A stretch of DNA of 64,000 nt from a virus (IMGVR_UViG_3300020183_000016:61741-125740), one strand, 5' to 3'. Positions 9,772 to 18,880 are shown, counted from the first letter of the stretch. Translations and numbers: made by a program. The notes: generated by a model not told the origin, from the sequence alone.

Positions 9772-10725
9772 ATGTCTGAAATAATTGTAGAAATATTAGA
9801 AAGTATTTTGGGTGAACCCAGAAAACATTACAAAGATAAGTCACAAATATCTTTCGATTGTCCTGTCTGCTCATACGATATAAAAGGGTTAGAAAAGGGT
9901 GATGGAAAAGGTAATTTAGAGATTAATTATGATAGTAATGTTTATAAATGTTGGGCATGTTCCGAAACTAATAACACACATGGTTCAATATATAAATTAG
10001 TAAAACAATACGGAACAAAATCTGATCTTAAAAAATATAAATTAGTAACACCTGAATTAGTAGATAATTTTAAAAGGAATGTTGAAGTAAAAATTTTAGA
10101 TGGGTTACCTAAAGAATTTATACCATTATCTATTGAATCTTTTACTACTGCGTATAAAAAATCTATGGAATATCTTAAAAAAAGAAATATTGATTTTGAT
10201 ACCATAAAAAAATTTAATATAGGTTATTGCGAAACTGGTGAGTATGCGGGCAGAGTAATTTTCCCTTCTTATGATATACACGGAGACACCAACTATTTTT
10301 TAGGTAGAAGTTATGATAAGTATAGTAAATTAAAATATAAAAATCCTGATATCCCTAAAACAGAAATTATATTTAATGAAGGTAAAATTATATGGGATTC
10401 TAACATTTATATAGTAGAAGGTGTATTCGATCATATAGTAGTACCAAATAGTATCCCTATGTTAGGTAAAGTTATGAGTGAAAATTTATTTACTCAGTTA
10501 GTAAGAAAGGCAGAATGTAAAGTAATCATTTTGTTAGATTCTGACGCATATAATGACTCAATTAAGTTATATAAGAAATTAAATTCTACTAAATTAATGG
10601 ATAGAGTTATGATAATTAAGTTACCTGATGGTTATGATATTTCTGACATTAATCAAAGATTAGGTAAAAAAGGTGTAATAGATATTCTATTTACTGCAAA
10701 AAAAATTAAAGAAAGTTTGTTATAA
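9772..10725 (+). CDS. DnaG-like DNA primase (zinc finger plus TOPRIM)
   Basis: The 317-residue protein has an N-terminal zinc-binding motif (CPVC at 30-33, CWAC at 60-63, with a nearby His) and a C-terminal TOPRIM region with VEGVFDHIVV and a later LLDSDAYND. Bacterial and phage DnaG primases use the zinc finger for template recognition and TOPRIM for metal-dependent RNA primer synthesis. It is shorter than cellular DnaG (about 600 residues) and lacks a helicase-binding or helicase domain, so the replicative helicase must lie elsewhere in the genome. It has its own promoter. Confidence 0.8.
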   Translation: MSEIIVEILESILGEPRKHYKDKSQISFDCPVCSYDIKGLEKGDGKGNLEINYDSNVYKCWACSETNNTHGSIYKLVKQYGTKSDLKKYKLVTPELVDNFKRNVEVKILDGLPKEFIPLSIESFTTAYKKSMEYLKKRNIDFDTIKKFNIGYCETGEYAGRVIFPSYDIHGDTNYFLGRSYDKYSKLKYKNPDIPKTEIIFNEGKIIWDSNIYIVEGVFDHIVVPNSIPMLGKVMSENLFTQLVRKAECKVIILLDSDAYNDSIKLYKKLNSTKLMDRVMIIKLPDGYDISDINQRLGKKGVIDILFTAKKIKESLL

Positions 10726-10738
10726 TAAAATTTTTATT

Positions 10739-10746
10739 TATATTTG
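10739..10746 (+). promoter_or_regulatory. Bacteroidota-type promoter -7 element (TATATTTG)
   Basis: The exact TAnnTTTG match ends 15 bases upstream of the gene at 10762. Confidence 0.55.
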
Positions 10747-10761
10747 TATAAATAATAAACA

Positions 10762-11184
10762 ATGGTAAAAAGAATAATTAGATTTTTTAGGAGAATAAAA
10801 CTTAGATTTTATTTGTTAAGTAAAAAGAGTAAAATGTTTAAAACATATGAGGAAGAACCGACTTCATATGAAAAGACTTGTTTTCAAGTATGTCTTCAAA
10901 TGATTAAACATCCCGCAACAAAATTTATGATTGCACCTATGTCAAATAAAAGATACATTGAAAATAAAGAAATGGATCTTTTTATTACAATGGATTATGG
11001 TAGAATTGATTTAACAAATCATGTATATCATTATAGTGTAAAACTAACTAATAGAGATTGGGAAAGAGTTACATACATTTTTGATGTTGAGACAGAAAAA
11101 AGAAGATTAAAATATGAAGAAACTGTGAATTCTCAAATTAAAAACTCGTTACATAATGTGTTAGAAAGAATTTCTAATCTCTGA
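10762..11184 (+). CDS. Hypothetical basic protein, 140 residues
   Basis: The N-terminus is strongly basic (MVKRIIRFFRRIKLRFY) and could bind nucleic acid or membrane. The remainder is mixed alpha/beta with no motif I recognise. It has its own promoter element upstream and a strong terminator downstream, so it is probably expressed as a single gene. Confidence 0.6.
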   Translation: MVKRIIRFFRRIKLRFYLLSKKSKMFKTYEEEPTSYEKTCFQVCLQMIKHPATKFMIAPMSNKRYIENKEMDLFITMDYGRIDLTNHVYHYSVKLTNRDWERVTYIFDVETEKRRLKYEETVNSQIKNSLHNVLERISNL

Positions 11185-11202
11185 TAAAATATTAAAAACT
11201 AT

Positions 11203-11224
11203 GGAGTCTACGGACTCCTTTTTT
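11203..11224 (+). terminator. Strong rho-independent terminator
   Basis: GGAGTC (11203-11208) pairs with GACTCC (11213-11218) around a TACG loop, followed by six T. It ends the gene at 10762 and faces two minus-strand genes. Confidence 0.9.
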
Positions 11225-11296
11225 GTTTTATAAGAAATCATAATCTGTTTTTGATTTTTACCTGATTGTGAATCATATTTTAACTAAAAAACTTTG

Positions 11297-11809
11297 TTAA
11301 AATATTTTTTTAATCGCATCTGTTAATGCTGCGATATGACTAATTAAATTATTTTTATTTTTTTCGGGAATGCCTTCTTTAGCCCCAGCACCTCTATGCC
11401 AATCAGTTGCGTGTACATAAAAATTACTGGCATTGAGATTGGTCCATGTTGTTTTCCCACTTTTAGATGCCCAAGGCTCAATACAATATGTTTTAGATGT
11501 AGGTACATATAGTGGGGATAAATTATTGGATAATGAACATGCTGCACTAAATAAAACTAGTGTATCTACATTATTTTTATTTTTTTCTAACCACGTATAA
11601 AGTTCTGATCCTTTATTTTGGTGATTATTGTAATTATAATACTTAACATTCTTATCTGTATCACCTAAACCATTATCAAATGCGTCATATTGGGTACTAT
11701 GTGCCACACCTGTTGTATTAGTTCCTGCAACAAAAACTATGTATTTACTACCTTCAGTCTCCAAATCCTCCAAAGTTTCTTTTAATATTTGTTTAATTAT
11801 ATTTTTCAT
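11297..11809 (-). CDS. Putative capsid-targeted cargo protein, unknown function
   Basis: This 170-residue minus-strand protein opens with MKNIIKQILKE, one of about a dozen short basic N-termini in this window that end in [I/L]-x-E. The rest reads as a compact alpha/beta domain (YIVFVAGTNTTG, VDTLVLFSAACS) with the look of a hydrolase- or flavodoxin-like core, and a later HATDWHRGAG stretch. I cannot name the family. It lies three bases downstream of the next minus-strand gene, so the two are probably one transcript. Confidence 0.65.
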   Translation of the reverse strand: MKNIIKQILKETLEDLETEGSKYIVFVAGTNTTGVAHSTQYDAFDNGLGDTDKNVKYYNYNNHQNKGSELYTWLEKNKNNVDTLVLFSAACSLSNNLSPLYVPTSKTYCIEPWASKSGKTTWTNLNASNFYVHATDWHRGAGAKEGIPEKNKNNLISHIAALTDAIKKIF

Positions 11810-11811
11810 TA

Positions 11812-12243
11812 TTATATTTTTTTTACAATTATTTCTTCATCCCAAGTTTCGCGTATATCAGTACTTACATCATCTTCATCTATTGCATACGATTCTATTA
11901 GACCCTCCAATATTACTGGTAAATATGTTTCAAAATCATAAAATTCTTTAAATAGTACGGTTGCAAAATAACTTCTTTCGCCACGAAACTTTTGCAAAAC
12001 TGGTAAAATAACATCATTTTCAGTAAAATTAGAAAAATTACCATTTAAATGTTTTAAAGTTTCACAAAAAGAGGCGTAAATTAAATCTACTTGATCGGCA
12101 TCACTAATCCCTAAACCACTTTGAATAAAATCAAAAACTTCCTGATATGCAGTTTTATCGGTAAAGTAATCATTAATTTCCCATTCACCAGCAAATTCAG
12201 AAAAAATTAATTTAATAAATCTATATAAAATTTTTTTGTTCAT
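11812..12243 (-). CDS. Hypothetical acidic protein
   Basis: This 143-residue acidic, largely helical protein is encoded on the minus strand just upstream of the 11297-11809 gene and diverges from the nuclease gene at 12300. No catalytic motif or membrane segment is visible. The 56-base AT-rich gap to the divergent gene must hold promoters for both directions. Confidence 0.6.
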   Translation of the reverse strand: MNKKILYRFIKLIFSEFAGEWEINDYFTDKTAYQEVFDFIQSGLGISDADQVDLIYASFCETLKHLNGNFSNFTENDVILPVLQKFRGERSYFATVLFKEFYDFETYLPVILEGLIESYAIDEDDVSTDIRETWDEEIIVKKI

Positions 12244-12299
12244 AATTTGTTTTTTAATAAAAAAATCATTATCATTATTAATTATAAATATAGTAAAAT

Positions 12300-13214
12300 A
12301 TGCAAATTTTAAAAGAGTTATCAGTTTTTAATAATATAAAATATTATGATGAACCACACACTTATTATATTAATGGTATAAAAACAATATCGTGTACAGG
12401 ATTAATTCATAAATTTGAAGATGAATTTGAGGATGGTATTTTAAAACTTGATAGGTGGGCAGAAAAACAAGGGTATATCTACGTAGCAAAAACTATGGCG
12501 GATAGGTACGCAAATAAACAAAATTACTACCCTATGGAATCCGATCCTTACGGTAGACCTGATTACTCAAACCCTAAACCTAAATCGGAATGGGTCACTG
12601 AAGAACAAATTCAGGCGGAGTGGAGATATAAAAATATTCATGCAACTTATGAAGGTTCTACATTACACGATTATATAGAAAATTATATTAGTAATAAGAT
12701 AAAACCTGAACCTAAAATAAGTTCTGAAGGTTTATTATTTGAAGAAATTGAATCTACATATAACATTATGAAAGGATATTTCCATAATTTTTATAATGAT
12801 ACAATAGCACAAGGTAAATTGATACCTGTAAAATCAGAATTAGTTGTTGGGGATGAGGAATTAATGTTATGTGGTATGATAGATCAAATTTTTTGGAATG
12901 TAAAACATCAATGCCTTCAAATATGGGACTGGAAGACAAATACTTTATTAAAAATGTTTAATGAATTTGGTAATAAAATGAAATATTGTTTATCAGATTT
13001 AGATGTTTGTGAATTTAATACTTATTCTTTACAGTTGAATATCTATAAAAAAATAATAGAAAGAAATACTAATTTAAGATTTGGTGAAAACTATTTAGTT
13101 TGGTATAATGAAGAAAATCCTAATTATGAAATCATTAAATGTGAAGATTATTCGCATTACGTTGATGATATGTTTCACATGTTAAAGACAGAAAGAGAAT
13201 TATTATTTAAATGA
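12300..13214 (+). CDS. RecB/Cas4-like PD-(D/E)XK nuclease
   Basis: This 304-residue protein carries the RecB-family nuclease order: a GSTLHDYIE helix near residue 119, SELVVGDEELMLCGMIDQIF supplying the Glu and the active-site Asp, LQIWDWKTN supplying the D-x-K, and a downstream YSLQLNIYKKIIE helix (QxxxY). The family cuts DNA with Mg2+, often as an exonuclease in recombination. It directly precedes SbcD- and SbcC-like genes, so a joint role in end processing is likely. No iron-sulfur cysteine set is evident. Confidence 0.75.
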   Translation: MQILKELSVFNNIKYYDEPHTYYINGIKTISCTGLIHKFEDEFEDGILKLDRWAEKQGYIYVAKTMADRYANKQNYYPMESDPYGRPDYSNPKPKSEWVTEEQIQAEWRYKNIHATYEGSTLHDYIENYISNKIKPEPKISSEGLLFEEIESTYNIMKGYFHNFYNDTIAQGKLIPVKSELVVGDEELMLCGMIDQIFWNVKHQCLQIWDWKTNTLLKMFNEFGNKMKYCLSDLDVCEFNTYSLQLNIYKKIIERNTNLRFGENYLVWYNEENPNYEIIKCEDYSHYVDDMFHMLKTERELLFK

Positions 13215-13240
13215 TATTTGGAAACAATAAAAAAAAGTAA

Positions 13241-13248
13241 TATATTTG
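13241..13248 (+). promoter_or_regulatory. Bacteroidota-type promoter -7 element (TATATTTG)
   Basis: The element ends four bases before the ATG of the SbcD-like gene. Any start site set by it would make a leaderless or near-leaderless mRNA for the recombination operon. Confidence 0.6.
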
Positions 13249-13252
13249 TACT

Positions 13253-14071
13253 ATGATAAAAAAACTATTTCACATTGCGGACTTACATTTTAGAACATAT
13301 AAAAGATTGGATGAGTCAGAAGAAGTTTGTAAAAAATTTTTAGAAGAAGTTACTGATTATTTTAAAGATCATAATCTTTATTATGATGATGCTAGGATTG
13401 TTATAGTTGGTGATGTAGTTCACCAAAAAATTACTATTTCTAATGAATTATTTGCATTAATAACTTGGTTTTTTAATGAGTGTAGTAAACTATGTCCAGT
13501 TGTAATAATTGCAGGTAATCACGATTTATTGGAAAATAATAAAGATAGGTTAGACAGTATTACACCAATAACTAAAGCAATAAATAATGAAAACATTAGG
13601 TATTATAAAGATAGTTTATGTTATGAAGATGATAATATAGTTTGGTGTGTTTATTCTATATTTGAAGAGAATAGGAGACCAAACATAGAAGAATTTAGAA
13701 AATTAATTGGTAAAGATAAAAAATATATTGGTTTGTATCACGCGCCTGTTACTGGTGCCATTACTTCTATAGGTTTTGAATTCGAAGAAAGTGTGGAGTT
13801 ATCCCAATTTGATGGGTGTGATGCAGTTTTAATGGGGGATATACATCATAGACAAAATTTCACCTATAAGGGTATTAATATTGCCTATTGTGGTAGTTTG
13901 ATACAACAAGACTTTGGTGAAAGAGTAGACAATCACGGTTATTTACTTTGGGACGTTAATGATTTAACTTACACTGAACATAATATAAAAACTGATTACG
14001 GTTATTATGTTTTCAAAATAAACTCTTTAGATGATATAGAAGAAGAAAGAGAATACTTATCAAATTATTAA
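13253..14071 (+). CDS. SbcD/Mre11-like nuclease subunit (T4 gp47 type)
   Basis: The 272-residue protein has the metallophosphoesterase motifs in order: ADLH near residue 10, VGDVVH near 52, AGNHD near 83, YHAP and GDIHH near 197. These bind two Mn2+ ions in Mre11/SbcD/gp47, which pairs with an SbcC/Rad50/gp46 ATPase to process DNA ends and hairpins. It shares a TAATG overlap with the next gene, and the SbcC-like partner follows one gene later, so the three are translationally linked. The C-terminus is shorter than in cellular SbcD. Confidence 0.85.
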   Translation: MIKKLFHIADLHFRTYKRLDESEEVCKKFLEEVTDYFKDHNLYYDDARIVIVGDVVHQKITISNELFALITWFFNECSKLCPVVIIAGNHDLLENNKDRLDSITPITKAINNENIRYYKDSLCYEDDNIVWCVYSIFEENRRPNIEEFRKLIGKDKKYIGLYHAPVTGAITSIGFEFEESVELSQFDGCDAVLMGDIHHRQNFTYKGINIAYCGSLIQQDFGERVDNHGYLLWDVNDLTYTEHNIKTDYGYYVFKINSLDDIEEEREYLSNY

Positions 14072-14577
14072 TGGAGATACCTAAAAAAGTAAAAGAAGAA
14101 ATTTGGGAATATTGTAGATTAAACGACATCTCAAATATAGACGATTTTATATTAAAATTAATTAGACAAGGTTTTACTTCTGAAAAATATGGGGCAACAC
14201 CTATGGGTAATTTTGAACCAAAAGAAATAGAAAAAATTGTTGAGGTTATTAAAGAAGTACCCGTAGAAAAAATTGTTACAAAAATTGAGTATATAAATGA
14301 TACAGATAATGAAAATGAATTAATGGAAAAAATAAAGGAGTTGAATCAAAATATTTTCCATTTAAATGAAGAATTTTCCACAGAAAAGAAAATTTTTTCC
14401 ACTAAAATAGAAGAAATGGAAAAAAATTTCCAAAAAGAAATAGAAAATAAAGATAAAGAAATCGATAATCTTAAAAAAGAAATAGAAGACGAAAAGAAAA
14501 AAAATAATAAAAATCATGACATTTACGGAGATGAACGTAAGGCAGGTTGGTTCGGCTCAAATATATTAAAAAGATAA
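14071..14577 (+). CDS. Coiled-coil protein between SbcD and SbcC
   Basis: The 168-residue protein has a globular N-terminal part (about 1-60) with helix-like IWEYCRLNDISNIDDF, then a long highly charged coiled coil to about residue 150, and a short conserved-looking tail (ERKAGWFGSNILKR). It overlaps the SbcD stop by one base and ends one base before SbcC. It is probably an accessory of that complex. I do not know a named family. Confidence 0.65.
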   Translation: MEIPKKVKEEIWEYCRLNDISNIDDFILKLIRQGFTSEKYGATPMGNFEPKEIEKIVEVIKEVPVEKIVTKIEYINDTDNENELMEKIKELNQNIFHLNEEFSTEKKIFSTKIEEMEKNFQKEIENKDKEIDNLKKEIEDEKKKNNKNHDIYGDERKAGWFGSNILKR

Positions 14578-14578
14578 C

Positions 14579-16948
14579 ATGAGTGTAAAAGAAAAAGTTA
14601 AAAAAATTAATCTACCTGAAAAGGCACAAATTAGAATTGATTGGAAAGGTTATCCAGAGGAAAGAACAATAGAATCTGTGAATAGGGTTAAAACCTATTT
14701 TTCTGAAAAGTATAATGTCCCTAAAGGATCAATAAAAATAAATTTTATTCCCATTCTAAAAAATAGTGCGGGTAAAGTAATCGATATTACTGATGGTTTA
14801 ATTGATAATATATTGGATACTGCATACCAAAGAACTTTATTTATAGAGTGGTTGAAATTGAATGAAGTTACTATTGAGTACGATAGACTTTGTAGGTTAG
14901 ACGATAAAGTTAATGAAGTTTTAATAAATAGTGAAGAAGAAAATGTTAGGTATAGGAGATGGAGTATTAAAAATATATGGTTAGATAACTTTTTATCTTT
15001 TGGTAAAAACAATGAAATTTCCTATAAAAATTTAAATGGTTTAACTGTAGTTAATTCTATACCTGCAAATCAAGGGGGTAAAACTATTTTTACTATTGAT
15101 TCACTCTTATTTTTATTTTTTGGGAAAACCACAAAAACTGAAGTATCTTCTGAAATATTCAATACATTTACTGGCAAAGATAGCGTTACTGTAGGTGGTC
15201 ACATAGAAATAGATGGTGATGAATATATTATAGAGAGAGGTTTAACTAGAAAATTGTCAAAAAGTGGTGAATATAAAGTATCATCTACTTTGGACTTCTC
15301 TAAAATTTTATCTGATGGTTCTAAAGAAAACTTAGAAGGTGAACAAAGGAGAGAAACGGATAAATTAATTGCAGAGACTATTGGTTCTTATGATGATTTT
15401 ATGTTAACAATAGTTGCAACTGCGAAAAATTTAGAGGATTTGATAGAGACAAAACCAACGCAGAGAGGTAGGTTATTAACTAAATTTATTGGGTTAGAAG
15501 TTATAGAGAAAAAAGAAGAGATTAATAAAACACTTATGTCAGAATTCAAAAGTAAAATGAAGTCAAATCTATATAATACTAAACAATTAGAAATTAATAA
15601 TGAGGAGTATTCAAAAATTATTAGTGAAAATAGGATACAAATTAGAGAACATGAAAGTTCTTTAAAGGTTACAATAGAAAAAATTAAAGACGCTAATCTA
15701 AAAAAAGAGGAAGTGTTAGGTAAAAGATATGTGATAGATGAAGAAATCACCAAAGTTAATCCGATTACCTTAAAAAAAGAAATTGATGATTTAACTAACA
15801 AAGGAGTCTCACTTAACCAGAAATTAACTGACATAAAAAAAGAAATAGAAGAAATTCCTAAATTTTCTTATGATGAACAAGTTCATGATGAACTTAGAGA
15901 AGAAGAAAAAAAATTAATGATAATTAAAAATAATATAGAAATAGAAATTAAAAATTTAGAATTAACTATATTAAATTTAAAAGAAGGTGAAATATGTCCC
16001 ACCTGTAAAAGATCTTTAGAGGAAGTTGATCATACTGTCGAAATAAAAGAAAAAGAAGAATTGGTTGAAACTAAAAAAAGTGAATTAGATAATAGTTCTA
16101 AATTATTGTCGGACACCCAAAAAAAATTATTAGATATAAGTGAAGAGAAAAAAAATTCTGATTTATTTGATAGATTAGGTATGTCAAAAGATAAAACAGA
16201 TATAGAGATTGATAAAATGAGGGTAGAATATAAAGAAAAAAATAATTTATTAAAAGATTATGAAAAAAATTCTACTTTTATTGAGGAAAATAGAAAATTA
16301 GAAAGTACTATTTTAGGGTATAATCAGTTAATTGAAACTTTGGATATTGAAAAGGATACTATTAAAAATAAAATACAAACATTAAGTTCTGATATTACAT
16401 TGAAAGAAAATTCTATCGAAGAAAATAAAAAAATGATAGACGTAATTAAAAAAGAAGAAGATGTACTTAAAATATTTGAAGTTTATGGGAAAATGATTGG
16501 TAAGAATGGTATTTCTAAATTAGTTTTATCTTCTTTAATACCAATAATAAATTATGAACTTATTAGATTATTAGATGAAGTTTGTGATTTTGAAGTACAG
16601 TTAGAAATTAATGATAAGAATGAGGTAGACTTTCTTTTAATAAAAAATAATGTAGTTAAGAAACTTAGAACTGGATCAGGTTTAGAAACTACATTAGCAT
16701 CATTAGCACTACGTTCAGTATTAGGTAGGGTTTCCACACTCCCAAAACCAAATGTAATTGTATTTGATGAGGTATTAGGTAAAGTTGCAAATATAAATTT
16801 AGATCGAGCTAAAATATTTTTTGATAAGATTAAAAAGATGTATGATACAATTTTATTAATAAGTCATAACCCTTTAGTGCAAGATTGGGCAGATAAAATT
16901 GTGACAGTAGAGAAAATAGATGACATTTCTATTTTGCAGATTAAATAA
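14579..16948 (+). CDS. SbcC/Rad50-like ATPase with N-terminal extension (T4 gp46 type)
   Basis: The ATPase head begins only near residue 120 (IKNIWLDNFLSFGKNNEISY), after an unfamiliar ~120-residue domain. The Walker A region reads IPANQGGKTIFTID, the central part is a long coiled coil with a CPTC zinc hook (EGEICPTCKRSL), and the C-terminal head has the signature-like LRTGSGLETTLASLALRSVL, Walker B VIVFDEVLG and the switch LISH. Rad50 proteins tether DNA ends through the hook and power SbcD. The usual first Gly of Walker A is Pro here and the fourth is Gln, but the GKT core is kept. Confidence 0.85.
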   Translation: MSVKEKVKKINLPEKAQIRIDWKGYPEERTIESVNRVKTYFSEKYNVPKGSIKINFIPILKNSAGKVIDITDGLIDNILDTAYQRTLFIEWLKLNEVTIEYDRLCRLDDKVNEVLINSEEENVRYRRWSIKNIWLDNFLSFGKNNEISYKNLNGLTVVNSIPANQGGKTIFTIDSLLFLFFGKTTKTEVSSEIFNTFTGKDSVTVGGHIEIDGDEYIIERGLTRKLSKSGEYKVSSTLDFSKILSDGSKENLEGEQRRETDKLIAETIGSYDDFMLTIVATAKNLEDLIETKPTQRGRLLTKFIGLEVIEKKEEINKTLMSEFKSKMKSNLYNTKQLEINNEEYSKIISENRIQIREHESSLKVTIEKIKDANLKKEEVLGKRYVIDEEITKVNPITLKKEIDDLTNKGVSLNQKLTDIKKEIEEIPKFSYDEQVHDELREEEKKLMIIKNNIEIEIKNLELTILNLKEGEICPTCKRSLEEVDHTVEIKEKEELVETKKSELDNSSKLLSDTQKKLLDISEEKKNSDLFDRLGMSKDKTDIEIDKMRVEYKEKNNLLKDYEKNSTFIEENRKLESTILGYNQLIETLDIEKDTIKNKIQTLSSDITLKENSIEENKKMIDVIKKEEDVLKIFEVYGKMIGKNGISKLVLSSLIPIINYELIRLLDEVCDFEVQLEINDKNEVDFLLIKNNVVKKLRTGSGLETTLASLALRSVLGRVSTLPKPNVIVFDEVLGKVANINLDRAKIFFDKIKKMYDTILLISHNPLVQDWADKIVTVEKIDDISILQIK

Positions 16949-16955
16949 TTATTAG

Positions 16956-16963
16956 TATTTTTG
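16956..16963 (+). promoter_or_regulatory. Bacteroidota-type promoter -7 element (TATTTTTG)
   Basis: The TAnnTTTG match lies just after the SbcC gene and about 38 bases before the likely start at 17002. It could drive the UVR-motif gene and the sigma factor gene together. Confidence 0.5.
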
Positions 16964-17001
16964 TCAGTAAATAAACTAATGTATGATTGTTGTTAATATT
17001 A

Positions 17002-17496
17002 ATGGTTATGGAAATTAGAAATAATTTTTTAAAGTCTTATTGTTTAGTGGTATTAGATAGTAAAGACACTTTAATGGATGTTTTAAGTCGTATTTCAGAG
17101 ACTAACGTAAATTTTGTAACAGGTAAATTTGCTGGTGGAGAGAAATTAGTGATAGCAACATTGAAAAGTACGTTTAATATCCTAGAAATAGAAGAGTTAT
17201 TAAATATGGTTATTAAATCTTATATCATTTTCGAAATGACACCAGGTTTTTATGGTGCAAAATTAGAAGACGATTCCTATCAAGAGGCTCTTTTTGGGAA
17301 AGATATAAATAAACTACCTTTTATGCAAATTCAAGAAGCGTTAAAAGAAATTAATGACGAAATGTTTGATACATTTGTCGATTTTACAAATAAAAGTTAC
17401 CCTTCTAAAAACTTAGAAGAAGAATTAAAAGAGGCATTAGATAATGAAGATTACGAAACCGCCGCAAAATTACGTGATAAAATAAAAAGAAAATAA
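17002..17496 (+). CDS. Protein with C-terminal UVR motif, upstream of sigma factor
   Basis: The ATG at 17002 is preferred over an in-frame TTG at 16987. The first ~120 residues are alpha/beta and unfamiliar. The last ~25 residues (LEEELKEALDNEDYETAAK) match the UVR helical-hairpin motif of UvrB/UvrC and of ClpC-partner regulators such as McsA, which mediates protein contacts. The sigma factor gene starts nine bases later. A regulatory or adaptor function is possible; nothing indicates catalysis. Confidence 0.6.
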   Translation: MVMEIRNNFLKSYCLVVLDSKDTLMDVLSRISETNVNFVTGKFAGGEKLVIATLKSTFNILEIEELLNMVIKSYIIFEMTPGFYGAKLEDDSYQEALFGKDINKLPFMQIQEALKEINDEMFDTFVDFTNKSYPSKNLEEELKEALDNEDYETAAKLRDKIKRK

Positions 17497-17505
17497 ATTA
17501 AATTT

Positions 17506-18303
17506 ATGACAAACAAATATATTGACTTAACAGAATATTCATTAAACCTATACTTAAAAGATGTTAGAAAAAACGAAATAATAACTATAGATGAAGAGGT
17601 TGAATTGGCGAAGAGGATTAAAAATGGTGATCAATTAGCCCTAAATAAATTAGTAAGTTCTAATTTAAGATTTGTAATTAAAATTGCGAAAGAATACCAA
17701 AATCAAGGTTTACCTATTGCGGATTTAATATCTGAGGGGAATTACGGATTAATAACGGCAGCAAAAAAGTTCGATCATACTAAAGGTTTTAGATTTATTT
17801 CTTATGCAATATGGTGGATTAAACAATCTATTTTACAATCACTTAATGATAATTCCAGAACTGTTAGATTACCAGGTAATATAATCAATAAATTATCAAA
17901 AATAAGAAAACAGATAGAATTTTTTGAAAAAGAAAACCATAGGGATCCTTATAATGATGAAGTGGAACAAATTAGTACACCCACATGTATTTCTTATAAT
18001 GTTACAATAAATGAAGATGGTGATGAAATGGTTAATCTTTTAGAAAATAATTTCTTTAAAAGTCCTGATACTTTTTTAGATGAAGAAGAGTATTTAAAGT
18101 CTAAAGAAATGTCAAAAGCGATAAGAGGTCTATCTTCTAGAGAAATTGAAATAGTTAATTGTTATTATGGTATAAATGGTGAACCTATGACATTAGAAAT
18201 GATTGGAGGTGAGGTTGGGTTAACAAAAGAAAGAGTTAGACAGATAAAAGAAGGGGCAATAAGAAAGATTAGGAATAATATGGGAGGTGTCTTTAGCATA
18301 TAG
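17506..18303 (+). CDS. RpoD-family sigma-70 factor
   Basis: The 265-residue protein retains region 1.2 (LTEYSLNLYLKDVRKNEIIT), region 2 with DLISEGNYGLITAAKKFD and RFISYAIWWIKQSI (core binding and -10 recognition), a shortened region 3, and a region 4 helix-turn-helix (MTLEMIGGEVGLTKERVRQI). It closely resembles the primary sigma factor of Bacteroidota, which is about 285 residues and also lacks region 1.1. It would bind host RNA polymerase core. Candidate targets are the TAnnTTTG promoters or the separate ATATTTATTAA motif found in this window. A terminator follows directly. Confidence 0.9.
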   Translation: MTNKYIDLTEYSLNLYLKDVRKNEIITIDEEVELAKRIKNGDQLALNKLVSSNLRFVIKIAKEYQNQGLPIADLISEGNYGLITAAKKFDHTKGFRFISYAIWWIKQSILQSLNDNSRTVRLPGNIINKLSKIRKQIEFFEKENHRDPYNDEVEQISTPTCISYNVTINEDGDEMVNLLENNFFKSPDTFLDEEEYLKSKEMSKAIRGLSSREIEIVNCYYGINGEPMTLEMIGGEVGLTKERVRQIKEGAIRKIRNNMGGVFSI

Positions 18304-18307
18304 CGTT

Positions 18308-18328
18308 AAAAGGGGGTAACCCCTTTTT
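18308..18328 (+). terminator. Rho-independent terminator after the sigma factor gene
   Basis: AAAAGGGG (18308-18315) pairs with CCCCTTTT (18320-18327) around a four-base loop, ending in a T run. Confidence 0.85.
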
Positions 18329-18355
18329 CTATTTACTTTAAAATTAAAAATTAGT

Positions 18356-18366
18356 ATATTTATTAA
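18356..18366 (+). promoter_or_regulatory. Putative phage promoter element (ATATTTATTAA)
   Basis: The motif lies between a terminator and the gene at 18377, ending 11 bases before its ATG. That position is where a new promoter is required. Confidence 0.45.
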
Positions 18367-18376
18367 AAAATTAATT

Positions 18377-18706
18377 ATGAAAAAAATTATTGAATTTGTT
18401 AAAAAATATAAGATTTATATCTTATCTACATTATTATTTATTTTCTTTGTTAGATCATGTGGTAAATCTAGTGAAGTAAGAAAATTAGAAAAATTAGATA
18501 TTAAACAAAAAGAAACAATTGATAGTTTAAAAAGAGTTATAAATGGACAAAAGGATACCATCAATAACATATCTGAAGTTATTAGACTTGAAAAAATTAA
18601 AGTGCATAGTGAATATGACAACTTAATATCTCAAAAAGATAGAGGAGAACAATTAATGGAACTTCACATGATTGTTAAAGAAAATATAAAAAAATTACAA
18701 AAATAA
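18377..18706 (+). CDS. Small inner-membrane protein with periplasmic coiled coil (possible spanin-like)
   Basis: The 109-residue protein has a basic start, one transmembrane segment (about 12-27, IYILSTLLFIFFV) and then an extended charged coiled coil to the C-terminus. This topology resembles i-spanins of the Rz type, which act in the last step of Gram-negative lysis, and phage cell-wall enzymes lie downstream. Topology alone does not prove it, and no partner outer-membrane lipoprotein is nested in it. Confidence 0.55.
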   Translation: MKKIIEFVKKYKIYILSTLLFIFFVRSCGKSSEVRKLEKLDIKQKETIDSLKRVINGQKDTINNISEVIRLEKIKVHSEYDNLISQKDRGEQLMELHMIVKENIKKLQK

Positions 18707-18712
18707 AAAATT

Positions 18713-18880
18713 ATGGTTAATTGGATAAATTCTTGGAAAAGCGGTAATAAAAAAAATAAATACAATATAACTTTACGTTTGGGTAAAATAACTTTATTTG
18801 AATTAGATTTTTGTCTTTGTAGTGAAGAAGATTGTAGAAAATTTAGATTTATCTTACTTAATTTTGGTTTCGAAATATGA
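18713..18880 (+). CDS. Small hypothetical protein, 55 residues
   Basis: An ATG at 18713 opens a 55-codon frame (MVNWINSWKSGNKK...) whose TGA overlaps the next ATG in an ATGA arrangement. The overlap and tight packing support translation. There is no recognisable motif. Confidence 0.55.
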   Translation: MVNWINSWKSGNKKNKYNITLRLGKITLFELDFCLCSEEDCRKFRFILLNFGFEI

